Shown piece by piece: positions 1 to 5,695 of a stretch of DNA of 8,862 nt (its first letter is position 1; each line of letters begins with the position of its first letter). The DNA comes from Thermodesulfobacteriota bacterium. Lineage in GTDB: Bacteria; Desulfobacterota_D; UBA1144; Nemesobacterales; UBA2774. The position numbers and the translations under genes are program-made. Below the pieces are notes generated by a model. The model searched no databases. It saw only the letters and a list, made by a program, of their open reading frames with translations, and was not told the origin of the DNA. Where the stretch lies: assembly GCA_039028315.1 (NCBI GenBank), contig JBCCIH010000094.1, forward strand, positions 1 to 8,862. Direction: 5' to 3'.

Positions 1-106
1 GCATGTAATCGCCAAAGAGGTCCCACTCAATCTCTGTAATTGTTTCTCCCTGTAAAATCCCATAGCGCTCAATATTATCTTTATACTCATATCTTAGATA
101 TTTCAT
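1..106 (-). CDS. Fumarylacetoacetate hydrolase-family protein, N-terminal part (runs off the window)
   Basis: The minus-strand reading frame opens with ATG at 106 and runs through 35 complete codons without a stop before the window ends, so only the N-terminus is present. It begins MKYLRYEYKDNIERYGIL and continues with GETITEIEWDLFGDY. The pattern of a 'V/LR.. Y.. YG.L.G..I.EIE.D.FG' opening is typical of the small N-terminal domain of bacterial FAH-family enzymes (hydrolases or isomerases acting on diketo acids such as 2-hydroxyhepta-2,4-diene-1,7-dioate). The metal-binding catalytic core lies outside the window, so substrate and activity cannot be judged. A good ribosome binding site (AAGGAG) lies 6 nt before the ATG. 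It follows truA after about 54 nt and may be the last or a later gene of the same operon. The family call rests on recognition of a short N-terminus only. Confidence 0.72.
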   Translation of the reverse strand, partial: MKYLRYEYKDNIERYGILQGETITEIEWDLFGDYM

Positions 107-113
107 TTGTTCT

Positions 114-125
114 CCTTAATTAAGG
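114..125. repeat. 12-bp perfect palindrome overlapping the FAH-family ribosome binding site
   Basis: CCTTAATTAAGG is a perfect 12-bp palindrome. On the minus strand its AAGG half forms the start of the ribosome binding site AAGGAG of the FAH-family gene, so the other half could pair with it (4-bp stem, AATT loop) or the site could bind a dimeric protein. Short and AT-rich, hence possibly chance. Confidence 0.3.
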
Positions 126-148
126 TAAAGAAATATATAGAATAGGGG

Positions 149-154
149 ATTATA
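149..154 (-). promoter_or_regulatory. Possible internal -10 box before the FAH-family gene
   Basis: On the minus strand the bases read TATAAT, a perfect -10 hexamer, about 43 nt upstream of the FAH-family start codon and just past the truA stop. I found no convincing -35 box at 16 to 18 nt spacing (AAGAAG is the best placed), so it may be chance in AT-rich DNA. If real, it would let the FAH-family gene be transcribed independently of truA. Confidence 0.25.
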
Positions 155-160
155 CCTAAT

Positions 161-898
161 TTAGTATTTTACTTCTTTAAGGTATAGACCTTGCGGGGGC
201 GCAGAGTAGACGAAATTTGTTTTTTCCCCAGAATTTAGTATTTCAGCAAAGTTTGTAGGTGTTATCTTACCCTTTCCCACTTGAACTAGAGTGCCGACTA
301 TTAACCTAACCATCCTTTTTAAAAAGCCTGTTGCCTCGATACAGAATTCAATCATATTGCTGTCTGTTTGCACTAGCGAGATGTTGGTAACTGTTCTGGT
401 GGTTGTTTTTACTTCGGAGCCAAGCTGAGCAAAAGCCTTAAAATCGTGCTCACCCAATAAATATTGTGAAGCCTCTTTCATTTTTTCCAAATCAAGCTCC
501 TGAGGCATAAACCAAACTCTATCCCTAAGTAGAGCCGAAGGTGAGGGGCTGTTATATATCTTATAAAGGTATATTTTGGTTTTGGCTGAGAACTGGGCAT
601 GAAACTGTTGATCTACTTCGGCTGCCTGTACTATAGATATATCTTTTGGCAGAACTGAGTTAAGTCCCATTTGAAACTCAGCGGGCTTTATTTTGCTCTC
701 AGTTTTAAAATTTGCCACCTGAGCTAATGCGTGAACACCAGAATCGGTTCTACCAGATCCTAAGAGGTTAATTTCTTCTCTCGTAATATTTTTTAGTGCA
801 TTTTGTATTTCTTCTTGAACTGTGGGCCCCTGGGCCTGTTTTTGCCAGCCGCAGTAATTAGTTCCGTCATACTCTATTATTAGTTTGATGTTTCTCAC
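161..898 (-). CDS. truA: tRNA pseudouridine(38-40) synthase TruA
   Basis: TruA isomerises uridines 38, 39 and 40 in the anticodon arm of many tRNAs to pseudouridine; it acts in the cytoplasm as a dimer and needs no cofactor. The 245-residue length is normal for the family. The N-terminus (IKLIIEYDGTNYCGWQ, residues 4 to 19) and the catalytic motif GSGRTDSGVHALAQ (residues 47 to 60) are diagnostic. Asp52 is the expected catalytic nucleophile; the usual Ala after it is Ser here. The C-terminal FLKRMVRLIVGTLVQVGKG block around residues 192 to 210 is also typical. Translation starts with GTG at 898, chosen because the conserved N-terminus begins at once. It sits 2 nt after the permease stop, and its likely ribosome binding site (AAGGGCGG) lies inside the end of the permease gene, which indicates translational coupling within one operon. 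Nothing looks damaged. Confidence 0.96.
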   Translation of the reverse strand: MRNIKLIIEYDGTNYCGWQKQAQGPTVQEEIQNALKNITREEINLLGSGRTDSGVHALAQVANFKTESKIKPAEFQMGLNSVLPKDISIVQAAEVDQQFHAQFSAKTKIYLYKIYNSPSPSALLRDRVWFMPQELDLEKMKEASQYLLGEHDFKAFAQLGSEVKTTTRTVTNISLVQTDSNMIEFCIEATGFLKRMVRLIVGTLVQVGKGKITPTNFAEILNSGEKTNFVYSAPPQGLYLKEVKY

Positions 899-900
899 AG

Positions 901-1833
901 CTATATACCGCCCTTATCAAACTTTATTCTAGGATCTAGATATACATATAGTATGTCCACTATAAGATTGGCGAGAACCAAAATGATGGTATATACAATA
1001 GTAATTCCCATGACCAGCGGGTAGTCGCGGTTTGAAACTGCTAACACAAAGAACCTCCCAATGCCGGGTATGGCAAATATGTGCTCTACTACAAATGATC
1101 CTGTAATAAGGAATGCGGTAATTGGACCCATTACAGTTACTACCGGAATAAGTGCGTTTCTAAGAATGTGTTTGGTAATAACCATAAAATTGCTTAGACC
1201 TTTTGCTCTGGCTGTTCTTACAAAAAGCGCGTCAGAGGTCTCAAGCATGCTTGCTCTTATAAGCCTAGCAAGATAGGCAGCAGGGCCTGCGGCCAAAGTT
1301 AGAGCTGGTAATATTACGTGGCTAGGGCTACCCCAAAGTGCTGCGGGTAAAAGCCTAAACCTTACTGAGAAGAAATATATAAGAACAGCTCCAATTACAA
1401 AGCTCGGCACAGATACCAAGGCTGTTGCTGTAGATACTGCCAGGAAGTCAAAGATTCCCCTTGGCCTAATAGCTGAGACTATTCCAACTATGCTACCTAG
1501 AGCTATTGATAAAAAGAGTCCAACTAGCCCCAGCTCTACTGAGACGGGAAGTGTTTCCCTTATTATATCGTTTACTGATCTATCTACATATTTATAGGAA
1601 GGGCCAAAGTCTCCTTTTGAAAGGCCCTGTAAATATATAAGGTACTGTTTCCACGGCGTCTCATCTAAATTGTACTTAGCCTCAATGTTTTTTCGGATTT
1701 GATCAGGAAGCTCTTTCTCCTCATCAAATGGCCCGCCAGGGAGCATCCTTAATAGGAAGAAAGTTATTGTTACTACAACCAGTACTACAAATAACCCTGT
1801 GAAAGCGCGGCTCAGTATGAATTTAAGAATCAA
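901..1833 (-). CDS. ABC transporter permease, DppB/OppB family (peptide/nickel type)
   Basis: This is an inner-membrane permease subunit of the dipeptide/oligopeptide/nickel class of ABC importers, which normally pairs with a DppC-type permease, two ATPases and a binding protein. The 310 residues are a normal length. It shows an N-terminal membrane segment (about 8 to 28), the typical 'LPGGPFD' loop start, a periplasmic segment with 'KGDFGPSY', five further hydrophobic segments, and the cytoplasmic EAA coupling loop at about 206 to 233 (RTARAKGLSNFMVITKHILR). 'PGIGRFFVLAVSNRDYPLVMG' near 256 to 276 and the terminal 'YVYLDPRIKF' are hallmarks of the DppB side. The start is TTG at 1833: it lies 13 nt after the protease stop, has AGGAAAG upstream, and the next ATG would remove the first membrane segment. 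No partner permease, ATPase or binding protein is visible in the window, so the substrate is unknown. Confidence 0.93.
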   Translation of the reverse strand: MILKFILSRAFTGLFVVLVVVTITFFLLRMLPGGPFDEEKELPDQIRKNIEAKYNLDETPWKQYLIYLQGLSKGDFGPSYKYVDRSVNDIIRETLPVSVELGLVGLFLSIALGSIVGIVSAIRPRGIFDFLAVSTATALVSVPSFVIGAVLIYFFSVRFRLLPAALWGSPSHVILPALTLAAGPAAYLARLIRASMLETSDALFVRTARAKGLSNFMVITKHILRNALIPVVTVMGPITAFLITGSFVVEHIFAIPGIGRFFVLAVSNRDYPLVMGITIVYTIILVLANLIVDILYVYLDPRIKFDKGGI

Positions 1834-1846
1834 GCCCGCTTTCCTG

Positions 1847-4786
1847 TTAACCCTCTTTTCTTACGACAAAGCTTTGTTTTGAAAGAAGGCCCTTTGAGTC
1901 TTTTGCTATTATAGTTATTAAGTTTATGTCTTCTTCAAGTTTTAGATCAACTGATACAGGGACGTCTGTTTTTGTAGAAGGCAGTAATGCTACTTTGTCA
2001 TCTCCAATAAAAACTGAGACGAGCTCAATGCCGTCTTGATCTTTTATATCCCCAAAAAGATTTATAACATTTGATTTTGTCGAAACCGGAAGATCTATAA
2101 GGTTAATAATAGGTGGGGCTTCAAAAGTTTCAACAAAAACCGGATTTACGGGTTGTCCATTTTCAGAGCTAGATGCCGTTTGAACTTTATCCTTGCTTAT
2201 CCAACCTGACATTTGTTCATCAAGGTTTATTTTGATCCAGCCGTTACTTCTTCCGCTTGAGTTAAATGTAGCTCCCTGCTCAGATAGCGCGATAATAGGT
2301 GCACTGGAAAAACCACCCCCTCTAATAGGAGTGTTGTCTTTTGAAACCTTAACCTCTTCATTCACTTTTTTATATGCTTGTGTCTCACTGCTGTTAGGTA
2401 TTGAGACATTGCTGACTATTCCATCTCTAAAGACTTCATCAAGTATCTGTATCTCAAACTCAATAGGAGACTCATTGTTCTGAACATTAAATGTAAACTC
2501 CGTTTGTCTTATCTCCTCTGGTTTAAGATTTTCAAGCTCAGCCCTGCCTTTTTCTAAAAATACAGTATCGCCTGATTCATTTTTTAAACTTACAACTGTT
2601 TTCTCAGAACTTCCAAGACCTATATTTTTAACTCTTAACACAAGCGCAATAGTTTCTCCAGGCTCTGGTGTTCCGTTTCCATTTCCGGATGAACCAAACC
2701 TTCCGTCATCAACTATCTCGTAGTTAAACGCGTACAATGGCCTGTCCAGTCCCGCTATGTTTAAATTAAAGTCATAGTCATCTATAGTTGTTTCGTGTCC
2801 GTCTTTAAACTTTAGTGTGACCTTGTCCTCTCTGGTTAAGGCCCACTTAGGTATTTCTATATCTGTACTCCATGATCTACTTTCTCCAGGACCTACTTTG
2901 CCAAAGATAAGTTCTTTGCCGTTTAGAACTAAATTCTCAGACTCTGTGATTGCGCTTAGTCTGTATAATGGCTCAGTGCCTTTGTTTTCCACCTCTACTG
3001 TTAACTTAGCCTCCTCGCCAGCTTTAGCCATTGGAGTTTGAGGGAGAATGTTAATATTCAAAGCCGGTTTAGAAGATGGTGATTTGCCATAGTCCCAATC
3101 AACGCCTAATGTTTGCCACTGATCAACTATCTTCTTATCTTCTTCTTTGGTTATTTTGGATATATCTTTTTGTATTTGGTTTAGAGCTTGCTGTCTTGTA
3201 GGAGTTTCTGAAGACAAAATAATATCTTTAGCTAACGAAACATAAAAATCATTCTCTAATCGTTCTCTTTTCTCTTGTTTTGTTAAAGCCTCTTCGGGAG
3301 TAGGCTCCTCTCCTTCTTCTTCTACCTTAATATCTTCTAGATATGTAATCGTGTATAAAGGCTCTTCCCTCTTCTCCTGGACTTTTTCAGCAGCATCTCC
3401 GTTTAATTTGTTTAGTCTAGGCTCTAAGTTTGAATTAAATATTATTGTATCTTCCTTAATGGTAGTTGGGTGAAGAATAATGTCTGGCGTTACCCCTACA
3501 TCTTGGATTGAGATGTCACCGGGGGTGAAATATTTGGCCCTTGTTAACTTAAGCGCAGAACCATCGGGTAAATCAAAAATCTGCTGCACAGATCCTTTGC
3601 CAAAAGTTCTCTCGCCTATTACAACTGCACGGTCATTATTTTTTAGAGCCCCCGCTACAATCTCCGAAGCACTTGCACTTCCGGCATCTACAAGAACTAC
3701 AACGTTGTTTAGATATTCATAATCCTTATCGTTTGCATGGTAGTGGTTAGCAGAATTGCCTTCTTTGGTTGTAACAATTACACCCTGACTCAAAAACATA
3801 TTAGAAATCCTCTCGGCTTGGTCTAATAAGCCCCCAGGATTTCCTCTTAGATCAAGAATGATTCCTTTGGCAGGTTTTTCATCTTCTTTTAGATTTGCGA
3901 CTATGCTGTTTAAAGTATTTTTTTGAAAGTCTCTGATCCTCACATATTTTATTCCATCATCAAGATCAAAAGTCTCAACGCTCTCTATTTTAATTGTGTC
4001 GCGGATGATCTTATACTCTTTGGGTTGTGCAAAGCTATCTCTATTAATATGTATAGCAACTTGTGTTCCTTTATCTCCCCTTAACTTACTTACTGCTTCT
4101 AAAAGAGACATATTAATTGTGGATTCATCTTCTATCTGCACAATCTTGTCGTTAGGTTTGATACCTATATTATAGGCAGGTGTTCCTTCGATTGGAGAAA
4201 TAACAGTTAACTCGCCGTCTCTAATCCCTATAACAATTCCGAGCCCGCCGAAACTGCCTTCAGTCTCAATCATAAATTCTTTGTAGACCTCAGGTGTGAT
4301 TATTCCGGAGTGAGTGTCTAAAGTTTTTAGCATCTCATCAATCACTGCGTACTCTATATCACTTACTTCATAATCTCTTGAATTGAGCTTAGGAGCCACA
4401 AAGGTAAAAATTTCTTCTAACTTATTAGATACATCATTTAGATCATTAATAGAGCTGATATCAAATGTTTGTTTGTCATTTACAACCTGAACTTCAACAA
4501 TTGAGCCCTCTTCGCCTTGCGGGAAATCTACTAGTACTTCATCAGCAATGACTTCTAATCTGTCTAGAGCCTTAACCAGCATGTTTTTTGGTTCGATTAG
4601 TGATTTGTTGACGTAATACCTATTTACATACTGCATTACTATGTTGGTAATATTTAAATTCTGTGCTTGGCTGGTTGTATGTAAATTAATTAGACTGGGG
4701 GATACAATTAGAGTGTATGTGATAGCAGCAAAGAATACTGCCGTAGCAAACTGTCTTTTAAATTTATTCAAAAACCTTATCAACAT
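1847..4786 (-). CDS. Exported S41-family C-terminal processing peptidase with PDZ, CARDB-like, SH3-like and Ig-like domains
   Basis: Predicted tail-specific serine protease acting outside the inner membrane. The ATG at 4786 was chosen because AAGGAG lies 6 nt before it and it opens a clean signal or anchor sequence (basic residues 4 to 12, hydrophobic about 13 to 31, possible cleavage after TSQA at 41); this gives 979 residues. The in-frame ATG 57 nt upstream lacks such a site. A PDZ domain lies at about 176 to 262 (GSFGGLGIVIG). The S41 core at about 277 to 436 contains DLRGNPGGLLD, the catalytic Ser in GSASASEIVAG (Ser372) and Lys397 with Gln401 in FGKGSVQ, matching the Ser/Lys/Gln spacing of E. 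coli Prc. After an acidic linker come two CARDB-like beta domains (about 577 to 676 and 685 to 796), an SH3-like segment (827 to 869, ending GWISKDKVQ) and a C-terminal Ig-like domain (889 to 977). Typical CtpA proteins are 400 to 500 residues, so more than half is extra. It resembles the long MXAN_5808-type S41 proteins. First gene of a minus-strand operon. Confidence 0.93.
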   Translation of the reverse strand: MLIRFLNKFKRQFATAVFFAAITYTLIVSPSLINLHTTSQAQNLNITNIVMQYVNRYYVNKSLIEPKNMLVKALDRLEVIADEVLVDFPQGEEGSIVEVQVVNDKQTFDISSINDLNDVSNKLEEIFTFVAPKLNSRDYEVSDIEYAVIDEMLKTLDTHSGIITPEVYKEFMIETEGSFGGLGIVIGIRDGELTVISPIEGTPAYNIGIKPNDKIVQIEDESTINMSLLEAVSKLRGDKGTQVAIHINRDSFAQPKEYKIIRDTIKIESVETFDLDDGIKYVRIRDFQKNTLNSIVANLKEDEKPAKGIILDLRGNPGGLLDQAERISNMFLSQGVIVTTKEGNSANHYHANDKDYEYLNNVVVLVDAGSASASEIVAGALKNNDRAVVIGERTFGKGSVQQIFDLPDGSALKLTRAKYFTPGDISIQDVGVTPDIILHPTTIKEDTIIFNSNLEPRLNKLNGDAAEKVQEKREEPLYTITYLEDIKVEEEGEEPTPEEALTKQEKRERLENDFYVSLAKDIILSSETPTRQQALNQIQKDISKITKEEDKKIVDQWQTLGVDWDYGKSPSSKPALNINILPQTPMAKAGEEAKLTVEVENKGTEPLYRLSAITESENLVLNGKELIFGKVGPGESRSWSTDIEIPKWALTREDKVTLKFKDGHETTIDDYDFNLNIAGLDRPLYAFNYEIVDDGRFGSSGNGNGTPEPGETIALVLRVKNIGLGSSEKTVVSLKNESGDTVFLEKGRAELENLKPEEIRQTEFTFNVQNNESPIEFEIQILDEVFRDGIVSNVSIPNSSETQAYKKVNEEVKVSKDNTPIRGGGFSSAPIIALSEQGATFNSSGRSNGWIKINLDEQMSGWISKDKVQTASSSENGQPVNPVFVETFEAPPIINLIDLPVSTKSNVINLFGDIKDQDGIELVSVFIGDDKVALLPSTKTDVPVSVDLKLEEDINLITIIAKDSKGLLSKQSFVVRKEG

Positions 4787-4818
4787 GATTCTCCTTCTTA
4801 TTAAATGAATTATTACCA

Positions 4819-4839
4819 CACTATATACAGTATACAGTG
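4819..4839. promoter_or_regulatory. 21-bp near-perfect palindrome upstream of the S41 peptidase gene (candidate operator)
   Basis: The arms CACTATATAC and GTATACAGTG are separated by a single A and match at 9 of 10 positions. The site lies 33 to 53 bp before the peptidase start codon and downstream of the putative -10 box, so it would be in the 5' untranslated region. It could be an operator for a dimeric repressor or an mRNA hairpin. The CTGTATAC half recalls a LexA/SOS half-site, but the odd-length centre and the other half (CTATATAC) do not fit the E. coli LexA spacing. No regulator is encoded in the window. Confidence 0.45.
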
Positions 4840-4893
4840 GCAAGCAAATAACAAAGCATTAAAGTCTAATGAATGTATATCTGCGAAATTTAA

Positions 4894-4922
4894 ATTATAC
4901 TCTAGAAATCAATTTGTTTAAC
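4894..4922 (-). promoter_or_regulatory. Putative promoter of the S41 peptidase operon
   Basis: Read on the minus strand, 4899 to 4894 is a perfect TATAAT about 110 nt upstream of the peptidase start. The hexamer 17 nt further upstream is GTTAAA, a poor -35 box (3 of 6), so an activator may be needed or the call may be wrong. The -35 area lies within an inverted repeat, TCAATTT (4909 to 4915) and AAATTGA (4924 to 4930), which could be a binding site. Confidence 0.35.
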
Positions 4923-5448
4923 TAAATTGAAATAATCTATTATCTTGGACGTATTCCTGAATTGATTAAAACTAATACACCCCTATGAATGAAATAGCAC
5001 AAATATATCTAATCAATTATATACATCATATGTTTTCTATTCTCTACCTTTTTATTATCTTGCAAACTCATTCTATATATAATCTGGTGTTCTTAGAGCA
5101 ATGATTTATGAATTTGGTATTCTCAAACTAAAGGATATGCAGTGTATGTAGATAATTTGATTTAGCTGGCAGACAATTGTTATATGGATGATTATTGTTT
5201 GAAGCCATATTTGGGGGATTAGGTATAGTATTAATAAATCTAGTTAAACAAGCTTGCATTATTGCTCTTAATAATTCATATTAGAATAGTAATGATAAGC
5301 ATTTCATAATCTGGGTTTTAATGATAATATTATATTTATATATAGAGAGTATGCAGATTATATTAAATGTTCGGAGTTTGATTTAATTTTTTAAGTAGTT
5401 ATTGCCAAAACGGAGGAAATGGTTTTTTATTAGCGATTTCAAAAATAC

Positions 5449-5477
5449 TTGACAATGTTTTCTATTTATGATGTAAT
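5449..5477 (+). promoter_or_regulatory. Promoter P1 of the secreted-protein operon
   Basis: TTGACA (5449 to 5454), a perfect -35 box, is followed after exactly 17 nt by TGTAAT (5472 to 5477), a 5 of 6 match to the -10 box. A TG dinucleotide one base before the -10 (5469 to 5470) gives an extended -10. Transcription would begin near 5484, giving a leader of about 208 nt before the first secreted gene. This is a strong sigma70-type promoter. Confidence 0.82.
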
Positions 5478-5487
5478 TGCTTTAATT

Positions 5488-5498
5488 TTGAAGGAGGA
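5488..5498 (+). promoter_or_regulatory. Ribosome binding site of the 37-codon leader ORF
   Basis: TTGAAGGAGGA contains a full AAGGAGG, 9 nt before ATG 5507 and 6 nt before an alternative GTG at 5504. The same TTGAA(A)AGGAGGA string precedes both secreted genes (5675 to 5686 and 6796 to 6808), so this looks like a genuine initiation region of the same type. Confidence 0.5.
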
Positions 5499-5506
5499 AG
5501 GATGTG

Positions 5507-5620
5507 ATGTCACCTGTCCCGTCGGTTCTCGGATTTACAAGAGAAAAGGGCTTGACAACTCCCTTAAACTATGTTGTAATTCTGAGCAGTCTAGGAATTA
5601 ACGGGAGATTTGTTTTTTGA
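5507..5620 (+). CDS. Possible 37-residue leader peptide or small protein
   Basis: An ATG preceded by a strong AAGGAGG opens a 37-codon frame ending in TGA at 5618. The peptide starts MSPVPSVLGFTREKGLTTPL and ends in a more hydrophobic stretch, NYVVILSSLG. I do not recognise it and it has no clear signal peptide or membrane segment. It sits in the leader transcribed from promoter P1, and promoter P2 lies inside it, so only P1 transcripts could translate it whole. It may be a regulatory leader peptide, a remnant of a lost paralogue that kept its initiation site, or chance. GTG at 5504 is an alternative start giving one more residue. Confidence 0.3.
   Translation: MSPVPSVLGFTREKGLTTPLNYVVILSSLGINGRFVF
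5552..5580 (+). promoter_or_regulatory. Promoter P2 of the secreted-protein operon
   Basis: TTGACA (5552 to 5557), 17 nt, then TGTAAT (5575 to 5580), with an extended TG at 5572 to 5573. It is nearly a copy of P1: both read CTTGACAA at the -35 and TATGNTGTAATT at the -10. Transcription would begin near 5587, about 105 nt before the first secreted gene. Confidence 0.78.
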
Positions 5621-5629
5621 GGGAGATGG

Positions 5630-5695
5630 ATGTTGGTAAGACTTTTCAAATCCCTAGTTTTATTTGTTATTAAATTGAAAGGAGGATGTATATGA
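5630..5695 (+). CDS. Possible 21-codon minicistron overlapping the start of the first secreted gene
   Basis: ATG at 5630 opens a 21-codon frame (MLVRLFKSLVLFVIKLKGGC, then one residue) whose TGA at 5693 overlaps the ATG at 5692 of the next gene as ATGA. GGAG ends 4 nt before its start, a modest ribosome binding site. The peptide is hydrophobic with Arg and Lys residues, but it may matter only because ribosomes reading it would pass through and expose the strong AAAGGAGG site at 5678 to 5685. A chance frame of this length in AT-rich DNA is possible. Confidence 0.28.
   Translation: MLVRLFKSLVLFVIKLKGGCI
5678..5685 (+). promoter_or_regulatory. Ribosome binding site deciding the start of the first secreted gene
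   Basis: AAAGGAGG is directly adjacent to ATG 5686, too close to serve it, and 6 nt from ATG 5692, which is ideal. This sets the start at 5692. Confidence 0.7.

Larger units (their letters stand above)
4787..5448. other. Gene-free, very AT-rich divergent spacer
   Basis: No credible protein-coding frame was found on either strand across this stretch; every start I followed reaches a stop within a few codons or lacks a ribosome binding site. It is visibly more AT-rich than the genes on either side. Besides the peptidase promoter region and palindrome at its left end, it holds only weak signals: a 9-bp inverted repeat AATTGATTA/TAATCAATT (4960 to 4968 and 5010 to 5018) and an isolated TATAAT at 5078 to 5083 with no good -35 box. 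No tRNA or clear terminator hairpin was seen. An unrecognised small RNA or upstream regulatory DNA remains possible. Confidence 0.6.

Noticed and set aside
1061..1276. Plus-strand 71-codon frame inside the permease gene
   Set aside because: It lies fully opposite a clearly conserved permease and has no family resemblance, so it is a shadow frame.
2193..3722. Three plus-strand frames (2193-2483, 2817-3041, 3480-3722) opposite the S41 peptidase
   Set aside because: All are antisense to recognised peptidase domains, with no ribosome binding site or recognisable product.
4819..4839. Canonical LexA (SOS) box
   Set aside because: The halves do not give CTG-N10-CAG; the centre is one base too long and one half reads CTATATAC.
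4787..4843. N-terminal extension of the S41 peptidase to the ATG at 4843
   Set aside because: The extension has no good ribosome binding site, covers the palindrome, and precedes a well-formed signal sequence with its own AAGGAG site at 4786.
5060..5083. TTGCAA and TATAAT as a promoter in the spacer
   Set aside because: The spacing is 12 nt, too short for a sigma70 promoter, and the hexamer at 17 nt spacing is a poor -35 box.
5411..5433. GGAGG followed by ATG at 5419
   Set aside because: The spacing is only a few bases, the frame is four codons before TAG, and it lies upstream of promoter P1.
5518..5550. Hairpin CCC-TTCTC / GAGAA-GGG as an attenuator or riboswitch
   Set aside because: The stem is interrupted and short, has no following U-run, and I could match no riboswitch consensus including the cyclic-di-GMP class.
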